From an uncultured Clostridium sp. (GTDB taxonomy: Bacteria > Bacillota > Clostridia > TANB77 > CAG-508): DNA of 64,000 nucleotides. Under the pieces are notes generated by a model. That model did no database searches. It saw nothing but the letters and a program-made list of their open reading frames with translations, and was not told where the DNA came from. How positions within the stretch are numbered: position 1 is the stretch's first letter; the number at the start of each line of letters is the position of its first letter. Positions 20,957 to 30,705 of the stretch are shown here, one piece after another. The DNA lies in the NCBI GenBank assembly GCA_948473335.1, contig CAOKXF010000008.1:29138-93137 (forward strand). The letters are read 5' to 3'. The position numbers and the translations under genes were made by a program.

Positions 20957-22233
20957 AAAGGAAATGCAGTTCATTACAAAATTATTTTGTATTAATTGTT
21001 TTAATTACATTTTTCATTGTTATATGTTTATCATTATTAAGTATATGGGGGTGTCAAAAATTTCGAGAGTATTTATTGCCAGACTCTAATACGATTTGGG
21101 TAACATTAAATATAACATATAGTGATGGAAGAACGGAAGAACTTGAATTTAGTACAGAATTAGGACAAGAAATGTATGATATTCCCATAGTGACAGTAGA
21201 AGAAGGTGGTTCGATAAATAACTCTGAACTATCTGATATAAAAACAAGTATTGAAAAAATTGAAAATAATTTTGATATGCTAACTCCAAAAAGAAAAATT
21301 GCATATCAAATATGTGGAATATCAATGATAGCAATGCCAATGATATTTTCTATAGTTGGAATTTTAATTTGTGGATTTATTTTTTATCGTAAGAAATTAA
21401 ATAAACCATTAAAACTCCTTGAAAATTCAATGGAACAAATATCAAATAAGAATCTTGATTTTGAATTGTATTATAATTCTAATGATGAAATGGGAAGACT
21501 ATGTTGTACTTTTGAAGAAATGCGACAAACATTAGAAAAGACCTACAAAGAATTATGGAAAATGATTGAAGAAAGAAGATTAGTGCAAGCATCAGTAGCT
21601 CATGATTTAAGAAATCCAATATCAATTATAGAAGGATATACAGAATATTTACAAACAAATTTACAAAATGATAATTTAAGTAAAGAAAAAATTTTAGAAA
21701 TTACTTCAAATATAAATAAAACAGCTAAAAGACTAGAAAGATACACAGATTCTATTCGTACGATTAATGCCTTAGAGGATATAGAAGTAAATCGTAAAGA
21801 AATCTCTACTCGAAAATTCATTGAAGATGTAAAATCAGATCTAAAACAAATGACAAAGTCTAAAGGAATAGGATTGGATTTAGAGGCAGAGAAGTTATTT
21901 AAAGAAAAGATAAAGATAGATTCTTATATTATTTATAGAATTTTAGAGAACATAGTTAATAATGCTCTTAGGTATTCCAAAGAAAAAATTAATTTATCAT
22001 TTAATATACAAGAAAATTATTTAATAATCTCTATTGTAGATGATGGTATAGGTTTTTCAGAAGATGTTTTAAAAGAAAGAAACAATTTAATTATACCTAC
22101 TGCAAGTGATGGTGAACATTGTGGATTAGGATTAATAATTAGTCGTATTCTTTGTAAAAAGCATGGAGGAAAGCTAGAATTATCTAATGATATATCTGGT
22201 GGAGCAAAAGTAAAAATTTTTATAAAAATTTGA
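20944..22233 (+). CDS. sensor histidine kinase
   Basis: This 429-aa membrane histidine kinase has helix 1 near residues 13-33, an extracellular stretch of about 85 residues, helix 2 near 125-147, a HAMP-like linker, and the HisKA box ASVAHDLRNP with His220. The ATPase domain shows NIVNNALRYS, DDGIGFS and HCGLGLIIS. It phosphorylates the response regulator encoded just upstream and overlapping it. The extracellular sensor is small and has no recognisable ligand domain. The transporter genes downstream suggest that they are the regulated targets. Confidence 0.95.
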   Translation: MEKLKRKCSSLQNYFVLIVLITFFIVICLSLLSIWGCQKFREYLLPDSNTIWVTLNITYSDGRTEELEFSTELGQEMYDIPIVTVEEGGSINNSELSDIKTSIEKIENNFDMLTPKRKIAYQICGISMIAMPMIFSIVGILICGFIFYRKKLNKPLKLLENSMEQISNKNLDFELYYNSNDEMGRLCCTFEEMRQTLEKTYKELWKMIEERRLVQASVAHDLRNPISIIEGYTEYLQTNLQNDNLSKEKILEITSNINKTAKRLERYTDSIRTINALEDIEVNRKEISTRKFIEDVKSDLKQMTKSKGIGLDLEAEKLFKEKIKIDSYIIYRILENIVNNALRYSKEKINLSFNIQENYLIISIVDDGIGFSEDVLKERNNLIIPTASDGEHCGLGLIISRILCKKHGGKLELSNDISGGAKVKIFIKI

Positions 22234-22307
22234 CCGATTTTTGACTTTTATTATATATGATTTCCTTATAAGCCATTTATGGCAATTTAAGGAGGTCATT
22301 TTTCATA

Positions 22308-22403
22308 TAGTAGGAATTTTCATTGCAAAAGCAATGAAAAGCTCCATACTAGATAATTATGGCGAGTGTTATAATTTCTTAGTGACTTTGTCACTTAGAA
22401 ATT
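22308..22403 (+). promoter_or_regulatory. double-hairpin leader of the propeller/ABC operon
   Basis: Two strong inverted repeats lie between the kinase gene and 22421. The first is TTTTCATTGC/GCAATGAAAA with an outer TAGTAGGA/TCCATACTA pairing (22308-22351). The second is AATTTCTTAGTGAC/GTCACTTAGAAATT with one mismatch (22373-22403). The second ends just before the AAGGAGG site. A promoter-like TTGACC-17-ATATAT lies upstream. Control of translation or transcript stability is plausible. Confidence 0.55.
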
Positions 22404-22420
22404 GTTAAGGAGGTTTTTTT

Positions 22421-23788
22421 ATGAAAAAATTAATTGTTTTATTGATAATCATTGGAATAGGTTTGGTATTAATATTTAGTGGGAAATTATTAAAAAATAC
22501 AGGATTAACAAATGATGATATTGTATCAAAAAGTTTTGATTGGGTAACAGGAAAAGGAACAGATGAGATAGAAATGAAAGGTAAATTATCTTTACTTTCT
22601 AAAACTTCAAATACAGATGATGGATATTATTATTTTCAAAGCGATGCAGAAAATTTATTAAATGGTAAAAGAATATCTCATTTGATGTATATTGACTTTG
22701 CTACTCATCAAGAAATTTATTTATGTAGTAATTCTGGTTGTAATCATAACACAGAAAGTTGTTCATCTTTATTTTTAGAAAATGAAGTTCCATCTGATTC
22801 ATCTATACTTTTTATATGGAATAATAAGATATTTATTTTAAGTAAACAGCAGGATCAAGATGGAGTAGTAGCTTTAGGAGTAAGTACAAGTTCTGGAGTA
22901 GAAGGAAGCTCTAGCATATTATATTGTTTAAACTTGGATGGAACAAGTAGAGAAAAGATTTATACATTTGACAGTAACCTTACTGTAGAAGATTTTATAG
23001 TTGGAGATGAGAATGGGCTTTATTTTGTTACTAAAAAAGTGTCAGCAAATAGTATTAATGGTAATTCTTATCAAACATCATCAGAGAAAAATTTAGTTTA
23101 TTTAGATGTAAAAACAAAAAAGGAAAAGAAGGTTTTTTCTATGGATTTTAATGATGATGTTGAATGGGATGTTATTGGGTGTAGTGATAAAAATCTAATT
23201 TTACATGGAATAGATTTTGGAAAAAAGGTTTCAGAAGAAGAAAAACATAGTGAAGATACTGAAGTGTACAAAAATTCTTATGATGTATTTAAAACTCTTA
23301 ATGTAGAAAATAGAGAAAGTAAAGAAATCTATCGTATATTCGCAGCACATTCTCGCAGTTATATAACAGATGAAAAATACTTATATTTTTCTAAGGAGGG
23401 AGATGGTGAAATTATAAAAATTGATTTAAAAACAGGAGAAAAAAATTCTTTTGTAAAATTATCTCAAAATGGTATTTATGGAATTATTGGAGATAAAATA
23501 ATGTGTTATGAGTATAGTTTTAATGACAAAACTCTTTACTTTGTTGATAAAAATACAGGTAAAATTTCTCATTCAAAACTTGTAAACAAAACAGTAGGAA
23601 GAACTTTAGATATTATTGCAGAAAGTAAAACACAAGTTTTAGTTGTTTATGATTCAGATGTAAATTATCATCAAGATGGTTCTTATGAAACTAAAAAAGA
23701 ATATTGTGGTTTAATTAGCAAAGAAGATTTATATAAAGGAAACCGTAATTTTACTGAAATAAAAATGATTAATAATGTTATTAATTAA
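22421..23788 (+). CDS. membrane-anchored beta-propeller-like protein
   Basis: This 455-aa protein has an N-terminal membrane anchor (residues 3-22) and an extracellular region made of repeated strand pairs, each with an aromatic-rich turn and a basic end (YYYFQSDAEN, LYCLNLDGTSREKIY, NLVYLDVKTKKEKKV, EIIKIDLKTGEKN). The pattern fits DUF5050-like propellers. An unusual Cys-rich patch, CSNSGCNHNTESC, lies near residue 107. The gene is 15 bp upstream of the ABC ATPase and has an excellent AAGGAGG site. It may sense or bind the substrate of the transporter. The molecular function is not known. Confidence 0.6.
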   Translation: MKKLIVLLIIIGIGLVLIFSGKLLKNTGLTNDDIVSKSFDWVTGKGTDEIEMKGKLSLLSKTSNTDDGYYYFQSDAENLLNGKRISHLMYIDFATHQEIYLCSNSGCNHNTESCSSLFLENEVPSDSSILFIWNNKIFILSKQQDQDGVVALGVSTSSGVEGSSSILYCLNLDGTSREKIYTFDSNLTVEDFIVGDENGLYFVTKKVSANSINGNSYQTSSEKNLVYLDVKTKKEKKVFSMDFNDDVEWDVIGCSDKNLILHGIDFGKKVSEEEKHSEDTEVYKNSYDVFKTLNVENRESKEIYRIFAAHSRSYITDEKYLYFSKEGDGEIIKIDLKTGEKNSFVKLSQNGIYGIIGDKIMCYEYSFNDKTLYFVDKNTGKISHSKLVNKTVGRTLDIIAESKTQVLVVYDSDVNYHQDGSYETKKEYCGLISKEDLYKGNRNFTEIKMINNVIN

Positions 23789-23803
23789 TAAGGGAGGAAG
23801 ATA

Positions 23804-24517
23804 ATGCTTGAACTTTGTAATATTTCTAAAAAATATAAAGAGAAAATTGCTTTAAATGATGTTTCTTTAAAACTAGATAATGGAATTTATGGGCTTCTTG
23901 GTCCAAATGGTGCAGGAAAATCAACATTAATGAATATAATAACTGGAAATCTTGAACCTACAGAGGGGACTATAAAATGGGAAGGAACGGAAGTCAAAGA
24001 ACTAGGAAGTAATTATAGGAGTTTGCTAGGATATGCTCCACAAGGGCAGGGAATGTATGAAACTTTTTCAGGAAGAAGATTTCTTTCATATATGGCAACT
24101 TTAAAAGGAATTTCCAAAAGTAGTATGGAAGATGAAATAAATAGAGTTCTACTATATGTGAACATGGTAGAAAAATCAAATCAAAAAATTGGAACATATT
24201 CAGGTGGAATGAAACAAAGAATTTTAATAGCACAAGCAATTATTGGAAATCCTAAATTGATTATATTAGATGAGCCTACAGCAGGACTTGATCCAAAAGA
24301 AAGAGTAAGAATAAGAGAAAGAATAGCAGAACTTTCAAAAGATAAAATTATTCTAGTATCAACTCATGTTGTTTCAGATATTGAATCTATTGCTAAAAAA
24401 ATAATATTAATTAAAACTGGAAAAATAATTGATTATGCAAATGTAAGAAGCCTTTGTGATAAATATAATGTGGCTAATTTAGAAGATGTATATATGAAAA
24501 TATTTGGGGAGGAATAA
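23804..24517 (+). CDS. ABC transporter ATP-binding protein
   Basis: This 237-aa ATPase subunit has Walker A GPNGAGKST, signature YSGGMKQR, Walker B LIILDEPTAGLDP and the switch His in STHVVSD. It energises the membrane protein encoded 3 bp downstream. The sequence type is that of bacitracin- or lantibiotic-type exporters and related systems. The GGGAGGA site lies close upstream. Its position between the propeller gene and the permease gene indicates one operon under the upstream two-component system. Confidence 0.95.
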   Translation: MLELCNISKKYKEKIALNDVSLKLDNGIYGLLGPNGAGKSTLMNIITGNLEPTEGTIKWEGTEVKELGSNYRSLLGYAPQGQGMYETFSGRRFLSYMATLKGISKSSMEDEINRVLLYVNMVEKSNQKIGTYSGGMKQRILIAQAIIGNPKLIILDEPTAGLDPKERVRIRERIAELSKDKIILVSTHVVSDIESIAKKIILIKTGKIIDYANVRSLCDKYNVANLEDVYMKIFGEE

Positions 24518-24520
24518 TTT

Positions 24521-26800
24521 ATGTTTAGGCTTATCTATTTTGAACTAAAAAAAATATGGGGCAAGCGAAGTTTTATTTTTAGTATTTGTTTATTGCTTAT
24601 GATAAATATATTTTTCCTTTGGTATACAAATCTTGAAAATGAGGATAGAATAGCTCTTTCATCCTATAAAAAATTTAGAGAAGAAATAGCAAATATGAAT
24701 GAACTTCAAAAAGGTGAATATATCGAAAAATTAAAAAAAGACATTGATGGTGTTTCTTTTGTTATGAATATTATTTCAATGCAAAATACTGAAATGGGAG
24801 CAGAATTTGCAAAACAGGAAATGCAAGAGCAACCAAAACTGTTTGAAACTTATTATGATTTATATAAGTCAGGAAACTATCTGCATTTCACAAATTCGTT
24901 TGAAAAAGAACAAAAATTTATAAATGAATTATATGATGAATATACAAAAGTTTCAAACTACGATTTATATTTAAAAGAAATAAGAGAAAAAGAAAATGCA
25001 CTTGATGGAATTTCTATATTTAAAAATCAAAATGGAAACGAAAACGATTTTTCTTCTCGTAATATAAAAAAGAGTACATCAGACTATGAAAAACTTGATA
25101 ATAAAGGAATATGCTATATTCCTTCTAAAATGATTACATCTACAATGGAAAATATATGGACTGATATTTTTGTAATATTACTAGCATTTTTATTTATAGG
25201 AAGTTTAATAACAGAAGAAAAGGAAAAAGGACTTTTCTATATAACTCGTACTACTAAATATGGAATAAGCCATAGTATCATTACTAAACTGATTGCACTT
25301 TTTATTAGTTGTATTTTGTTTGAAGTTATATTCTTCTTATCAAATTATATGTTCTTTGGAATATCTACAGGTTTTAGTGATATTAGTATAAAACTTCAAT
25401 CAATTAGCCCATATATTGGAAGTAATTTATCTATTAGCATTTTAGGATATATACTTATTTCTATTATAACGAAAAGCTTTATCCTTTTTGGATTTTGTAC
25501 TGTTATAACAGCATTTTGTATACTTTCCGATAGTATGTTATTGCCATATCTATATGGAATAATATCATTAGTAGTAAGTTGGGTTTTATATACAATTATT
25601 CCAAATGTTTCTAAATTTGAAATATTAAAACATTTAAACTTATTTGGAATATTTAGAACAGAGAGTCTGTATGGTACATATTTGAACTTAAACTTTTTTG
25701 GACATCCAATTTCTCGTATTGTCTTGTCATGGATTATGATAGTTGCATTAATACTCATAGGAGTAGTTTTATGTTATAGATTTTTCTTAAAAGGAAAGAA
25801 CTTACAATTAAAGCAAAAAAAATCACGAATGATATGGCTAAAATTCAAACCACATTCAAATCTATTAAGACACGAAATGTATAAAACTCTTATTACCAAT
25901 CATGGACTTATCATTATTTTGTTATTTAGTATATTAATTGGCTTTAATGAATTAAATCATTCTTATCATCCATCTGTTCAAGAACAGTATTATCAGAACA
26001 TTATGCTAAAATTAGAAGGAGAACAAACAGATGAAAAGATTGAAATAATTGAAAAAGAAAAAGCTAGATATGAAAAGGCATTTGAAGAAATAGAAAAGAT
26101 AGATGAGTTAGTAAATAAAGGAGAAATTAATAGTGAAACAGGAGAAAAAATGAAGGTAAAATGGTATAGTGTTACATCATTTTATCCTGCATTTCAAAAA
26201 GTAGAGAAGCAATATAAGTATGTATGTGAAAATGGTGGAAAATATATCTATGATACAGGATATTTATATTTATTTGGAATTATAGAAGATGGAATTATAA
26301 ATGACTTCTTATTGCTTACACTTGGAATAATACTGGTATTTAGTAACTTTTTTTCTATGGAATATCACAATGAAACTTGGAAATTATTAAAAGCTACGAA
26401 AAAAGGAAAAAGAGGAGTTCTAAAATCAAAAGTAGTGGTATGTATAGTTTTAGTTACATTATTTTCTATTTTACCATTTATATGTAAATGGGTAAGCATT
26501 TCTAAAGTATTTCCACTAAACGCTTTATCATCATCAGTGCAAAATATTCCTGTGTACCAAAACTTACCTTTTAATTTGAATATACTATTGTTTATATTAC
26601 TAAAAATATTATTGCAAATACTAATTTCAGTAATTATGGCTATGGTTGTATTAGTGTTTTCAGGATGGAGAAAAAATAATATTCAAGCGATTTTTTTAGG
26701 AATTTTAATACTATGTGTACCATTAGTTTTAACTATATTAGGATTTGATTTTATGAAGTATTTTTCATTATATCCTTTATTTTCATATACTTTTACATAA
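24521..26800 (+). CDS. large ABC transporter permease
   Basis: This 759-aa membrane protein has an N-terminal helix, a charged extracellular stretch, and then clusters of hydrophobic helices (about residues 205-230, 250-345 and 355-425). A second soluble region with coiled-coil character and a last group of helices (about 590-750) follow. The two-half architecture with large external domains resembles exporter permeases of the ABC-2 type. It starts 3 bp after the ATPase gene, so coupling is certain in practice. The substrate is unknown; a peptide or cell-wall antibiotic is suggested by the kinase/regulator neighbours. Confidence 0.85.
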   Translation: MFRLIYFELKKIWGKRSFIFSICLLLMINIFFLWYTNLENEDRIALSSYKKFREEIANMNELQKGEYIEKLKKDIDGVSFVMNIISMQNTEMGAEFAKQEMQEQPKLFETYYDLYKSGNYLHFTNSFEKEQKFINELYDEYTKVSNYDLYLKEIREKENALDGISIFKNQNGNENDFSSRNIKKSTSDYEKLDNKGICYIPSKMITSTMENIWTDIFVILLAFLFIGSLITEEKEKGLFYITRTTKYGISHSIITKLIALFISCILFEVIFFLSNYMFFGISTGFSDISIKLQSISPYIGSNLSISILGYILISIITKSFILFGFCTVITAFCILSDSMLLPYLYGIISLVVSWVLYTIIPNVSKFEILKHLNLFGIFRTESLYGTYLNLNFFGHPISRIVLSWIMIVALILIGVVLCYRFFLKGKNLQLKQKKSRMIWLKFKPHSNLLRHEMYKTLITNHGLIIILLFSILIGFNELNHSYHPSVQEQYYQNIMLKLEGEQTDEKIEIIEKEKARYEKAFEEIEKIDELVNKGEINSETGEKMKVKWYSVTSFYPAFQKVEKQYKYVCENGGKYIYDTGYLYLFGIIEDGIINDFLLLTLGIILVFSNFFSMEYHNETWKLLKATKKGKRGVLKSKVVVCIVLVTLFSILPFICKWVSISKVFPLNALSSSVQNIPVYQNLPFNLNILLFILLKILLQILISVIMAMVVLVFSGWRKNNIQAIFLGILILCVPLVLTILGFDFMKYFSLYPLFSYTFT

Positions 26801-26828
26801 GAATACGAAGTGAGAGATGAGTTAATAA

Positions 26829-27467
26829 ATGAATAAAAAAAGAATCAAAAAAGAAAGAAGAAGTAATAAAAGAAAATTAATTGTAATTTTACTTATAATA
26901 TTAATAATTTTTTGTTTAACAAAAAGGTTTTCTAAAAAGGAACAAGAAACAATAAGTCAAGAAAATAGTAAAGACGATGAAATTACAGTAGCAGATATAA
27001 CAGAAATAACAGAGAAATCTAGTTTTCCAACTGATGTCTTTGGAGTTCCAGTACATACAGAGCTAATTGAAAGTAATACAAAAGCAAGACCAGGTACAAA
27101 ACGAAGGATAAGATATATTGTAATACATGAAACAGATAATTTCGATAAAACTACAGGAGCAAAAAATCATGCACAATTTTTGAGCGAAAACAATATGGAT
27201 TCTACATCTTGGCATTATACTGTTGATGATAAAGAAATATATCATCATATACCAGATAATGAAGTAGCATATCATGCTGCTAACGAAATAGGCAACTTAT
27301 ATGGAATAGGAATTGAATTGTGTGTTAATAATGGTGGAAACTTTGAAAAAACATTTAATAATGCTGCAAAATTAGTTGCTTATTTATTAAAGGAATATAA
27401 TCTTACAATTTATGATTTAAAAACGCATCATGATTTTTCAGGGAAAGATTGTCCTCATTCTATTTAA
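26829..27467 (+). CDS. N-acetylmuramoyl-L-alanine amidase, stop near C-terminus
   Basis: This 212-aa protein has an N-terminal membrane helix (about residues 17-35) and an Amidase_2/PGRP-type domain: YIVIHETDN with the zinc His, SWHYTVDD, AYHAANEIGN, GIELCVNN and THHDFSGKDCP. It would cleave the amide bond between muramic acid and the stem peptide at the cell surface. After CPHSI comes TAA, but the frame continues for 16 more codons (RMDEFIEKVKKYV) to a TAA at 27516, which looks like the normal family ending. One base change (for example TTA to TAA) explains it. The catalytic part is complete. It follows the ABC operon by 28 bp. Confidence 0.85.
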   Translation: MNKKRIKKERRSNKRKLIVILLIILIIFCLTKRFSKKEQETISQENSKDDEITVADITEITEKSSFPTDVFGVPVHTELIESNTKARPGTKRRIRYIVIHETDNFDKTTGAKNHAQFLSENNMDSTSWHYTVDDKEIYHHIPDNEVAYHAANEIGNLYGIGIELCVNNGGNFEKTFNNAAKLVAYLLKEYNLTIYDLKTHHDFSGKDCPHSI

Positions 27468-27559
27468 AAAAATAATAGGATGGATGAATTTATAGAAAAA
27501 GTAAAAAAATATGTGTAAATGAAAGTTTAAGTTATGAAGTTAGAAAGGCAAATGATTAG

Positions 27560-27656
27560 TTGAATTTTATTTATCTTTTATGATATAATCGAAACGCAAT
27601 ATAGTAAGTTGTCGCTGAGATATTAGGAATTAGAAAATCTAATATCTCTATATTTT
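27560..27656 (+). ncRNA. promoter with short hairpin-terminated transcript
   Basis: TTGAAT, 18 bp and TATAAT (27584-27589) are followed by AGTAAGTTGT and a 10-bp hairpin GAGATATTAG/CTAATATCTC (27617-27648) with T-rich sequence after it. The predicted transcript of about 60 nt contains no ATG frame. It is either a small RNA or an attenuator of the sigma-factor gene. The -10 and leader match those of the ABC-F gene. Confidence 0.5.
27604..27621 (+). repeat. left copy of an 18-bp inverted repeat
   Basis: GTAAGTTGTCGCTGAGAT is repeated exactly in reverse complement at 31657-31674. The pair brackets the sigma/anti-sigma, tyrosine recombinase and RhuM-Fic genes. Confidence 0.7.
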
Positions 27657-27751
27657 TAAATTTTTTCAAAAAAGTTGTAACCTTTTTCAGAAAAATGTTA
27701 CTATGTATATGAAAGTTAACTGGAAAAATAGTAAGGAGATTTAGGTCTAAA

Positions 27752-28303
27752 TTGAAAAATAAAATCTTAAAAGATTATCTAAAAAATGGGAAAGTAGATA
27801 TAGACAAAATAATAGATGATTTTTATGGCTATGTCTATATAATAGTAAAAAATGGAGTGAATATAGCTATAACAGATGAAGATATAGAAGAAATAATATC
27901 AGATATATTTGTTGCTATATGGAAAAATAGTAACAATTTATTAAAAACAACAGAAATAAAACCATATCTAACAGGAACTGCTAAAAATGTTATAAGAAAT
28001 AAGTATAGGAATACAAGCTTAAATTTTTCTATATCTGATTATGAAGAAAATATTATAGATAATTGTAAAATTGAAGAAATTGCAGAACAAAAAGAACAGG
28101 ATAAGATAATTCAAAATACATTACAACACCTAAAAGATAAAGAATATACAATATTTATAATGTTTTATTATGAATCAAAATCGATAAAAGAAATAGCAAA
28201 AGTGTTAAATTTATCTACAAGTAATGTTAAGACTATACTTCATAGAATTAGGAAAAACCTAAAAAGAAATTTAGAAGATGGAGGTTATGGCTATGGAAAA
28301 TAA
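27752..28303 (+). CDS. ECF-like sigma-70 family sigma factor
   Basis: This 183-aa protein has sigma region 2 (EDIEEIISDIFVAIWKN and the following helix) and a region 4 helix-turn-helix (SIKEIAKVLNLSTSNVKTIL). It would direct RNA polymerase to a small set of promoters, probably within the element. The likely start is TTG at 27752. AAGGAG lies unusually far upstream, and the gap holds the palindrome TTTAGGTCTAAA, which could fold and bring the site closer. Its end overlaps the downstream anti-sigma gene by 11 bp, as in typical sigma/anti-sigma operons. Confidence 0.85.
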   Translation: MKNKILKDYLKNGKVDIDKIIDDFYGYVYIIVKNGVNIAITDEDIEEIISDIFVAIWKNSNNLLKTTEIKPYLTGTAKNVIRNKYRNTSLNFSISDYEENIIDNCKIEEIAEQKEQDKIIQNTLQHLKDKEYTIFIMFYYESKSIKEIAKVLNLSTSNVKTILHRIRKNLKRNLEDGGYGYGK

Positions 28304-29514
28304 TGAATTAAAAGAAAGAATACGAAAGAATGTAAAAGAAAAAATAGCTGTATCAAACTATCGGAGAGGAGCTTGATATAAAAGGTAAAAAAAGTAGAAA
28401 AATAATTTATGGAATAACTTCAGTAGCAGCAATTTGCATATTATGTATTGGAATTACAGTAAATTACAATAATTTAAAAAATGATAAAGTTTTAATAGGT
28501 GAAAAAGGAGACAAAGAAATAGAAGATTATCAAAAGGAAAAAGAAAATATAGAGGAAGATAATGTAATATTTAATGCAGGAAGTATAGAAACAGCAACAT
28601 CTATTTCAGGAAAAGTAACAGATGTGGATGGAAATTGGAAAGATGAAAATGTTGAAGAAAAATTTGGATTTATAAGAAATATAGAAATATTAAAACAATA
28701 TGAGCATTTAAGGCAAGGTATGGTATATGTAAAGGAAAACGTAGAAGATACAAATTATTCAAAATTTCAACAATATGAATTAATATACTATATGGATGGA
28801 AACAATGCACCTTCAACAGATATAATTTTTACAAAAGAAGATAAAATATTGCAATGTATGATTCCAAACGAAAGTGATTTTCCAAGTTCAACGATTAGTG
28901 GAAATGAAGTAAAATTATTTAAAGCAAAAAATTTCTTTGATGATAGTAAAATAAATGGAGAAGCATTTTTCAAATATAAAGATTATACGTTTTATATAAC
29001 ATCACATAGAATAGATGAAAATGATTTTATAGAATTAATTAAATCAATACTAAATCAAAACATTATAAGTAATAATGCAGATAAAGATATAGGAGTAAAT
29101 GAACCAATAAATGAAAGTTCAGATTATCCAGACTATTATGCAGGAAAATATGTTGATAAAAATGGAAATAATATAATATTGCTTTGTGAAGATAATAATG
29201 ATAATAGAAAAGAAATATGTAATATATTAGGAATAACAGAAAGTAAAACAACATTTAAAAAAGCCAAATATTCATATAAATATTTAACAGAATTGCAAAA
29301 TAAAATAAGCCAAAAAATGATAGATAAGGAATTTACTTTTGTAACCAAATCAGCAATAATGGAGAATAATAACAATATAAAAGTTACTGTAACAAGTAAT
29401 AATGAGAGCGAATTGAATAAAATAAAAGCAATAGATACAATAGGAGGAGCTATTGAAATACAATATGATGAAAATGGTATGTCAAAAACTGAATTGCTAG
29501 TAGAAAAAGAATGA
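28293..29514 (+). CDS. membrane anti-sigma factor, single-base frameshift at CGG
   Basis: The start ATG at 28293 lies inside the end of the sigma gene. The first 23 codons (MENNELKERIRKNVK and on) run to an in-frame CGG at 28362 and stop at TGA five codons later. Skipping the C at 28362 gives NYGEELDIKGKK and then a frame open to 29514, about 406 aa in total. It has one membrane helix (YGITSVAAICILCIGITV) and a large extracellular domain of unknown fold with a DUF4367-like feel. It should bind and hold the sigma factor at the membrane. If the frameshift is not bypassed, the sigma factor would be free. Confidence 0.8.
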
Positions 29515-29520
29515 GTTAGA

Positions 29521-29556
29521 AGAAGAATAGAAACAACAAGCTATTCTTCTTTTTTA
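29521..29556 (+). terminator. terminator after the anti-sigma gene
   Basis: A 10-bp perfect stem AGAAGAATAG/CTATTCTTCT with a 10-nt loop is followed by T6. The ribosome binding site of the tyrosine recombinase begins 2 bp later, so that gene is reached only by readthrough or from an internal promoter. Confidence 0.85.
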
Positions 29557-29572
29557 TAGGAGGAAAATATAA

Positions 29573-30568
29573 TTGAAAGAGTTATTTATCAATGAAGTAA
29601 TGGATAGAACAAATTATTTTTTAGATAATAACCAAAGAATAAAATTAAAGGAAATGCTTACAGAAATATGCTTGAATTATCAAATTGAAGTAATAGAACA
29701 ATCCAAAAGACAAGAAATACAAATGAATAATGCAGATATATTAAATAAGTTTATATCATCTAAAGAAATTGAAGGCTGTTCTACTAGAACTTTAAAGTAC
29801 TATAAAGATAATATAAGTAAAATGTTAGATACAGTAAATCTTCCAATAGATGAAATAACTACTGAAATATTAAGGAATTACTTGTCTAATTATAAAACCA
29901 ATTCAAATGCATGTATGGTAACAATAGACAATATAAGAAGAACATTATCAAGTTTCTTTGCATGGCTAGAAAATGAAGATTATATTGTTAAAAGTCCAGT
30001 TAGAAGGATTCACAAAGTAAAAGCAACTAAAAAAGTTAAAGAAACATTTACAGATGAGAATTTAGAAAAATTAAGAGATACTTGTGCAAATGTAAGAGAT
30101 TTAGCTATATTAGAACTATTAATATCAACTGGTATGAGAGTTGGGGAATTAACCAGATTAAATATAGCTGATATGAATTTTCAAGAAAGAAGTTGTATTG
30201 TTCTAGGAAAAGGTAATAGTGAAAGAGAAGTCTATTTTAGTGCAAAAAGTAAAATGTACATTAAGAAATACTTGGAAACAAGAACTGACAATAATGAAGC
30301 ACTATTTGTATCTCTTATAAAACCATACAATCCATTAGGAATATCAGGAGTTGAAATTGCTATAAGAAATCTAGGAAGACAAGCAAATATAAACAAAGTA
30401 CATCCACATAAATTTAGAAGAACAATGGCAACCATGGCTATTGATAAAGGTATGCCAGTTGAACAAGTACAAAAATTATTAGGACATATAAAAATAGATA
30501 CTACAATGGAATATGCAATGGTAAATCAAAATAATGTAAAAAACTCACACAGAAAATTTATTACATAA
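29573..30568 (+). CDS. tyrosine recombinase (XerC/D-like integrase)
   Basis: This 331-aa protein has a SAM-like N-terminal core-binding domain (STRTLKYYKDNISKML) and a C-terminal catalytic domain with the conserved set: Arg in STGMRVGELTRL, His-x-x-Arg in HPHKFRRTMAT, His in LLGHIKIDTT and the Tyr nucleophile in MEYAMV. The start is TTG at 29573 after AGGAGG. It would cut and rejoin DNA through a phosphotyrosine link. Its target is not evident; the 18-bp inverted repeats at 27604 and 31657 bracket it and are candidates. Confidence 0.93.
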   Translation: MKELFINEVMDRTNYFLDNNQRIKLKEMLTEICLNYQIEVIEQSKRQEIQMNNADILNKFISSKEIEGCSTRTLKYYKDNISKMLDTVNLPIDEITTEILRNYLSNYKTNSNACMVTIDNIRRTLSSFFAWLENEDYIVKSPVRRIHKVKATKKVKETFTDENLEKLRDTCANVRDLAILELLISTGMRVGELTRLNIADMNFQERSCIVLGKGNSEREVYFSAKSKMYIKKYLETRTDNNEALFVSLIKPYNPLGISGVEIAIRNLGRQANINKVHPHKFRRTMATMAIDKGMPVEQVQKLLGHIKIDTTMEYAMVNQNNVKNSHRKFIT

Positions 30569-30583
30569 ATTTATGCAAAAATA

Positions 30584-30611
30584 TTGACAATGATGGAGTT
30601 TTTATTATAAA
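30584..30611 (+). promoter_or_regulatory. promoter of the RhuM-Fic gene
   Basis: TTGACA (30584-30589), a 16-bp spacer and TATAAA lie about 95 bp before the start codon at 30706. Confidence 0.65.
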
Positions 30612-30705
30612 ATACAAACAATAGTTCTACAACAATAAATAAAGAAAATATAAATAATAATAAATGTAATAATAACTAAAATTTATTAGAAAAGGATGTG
30701 TTCTT

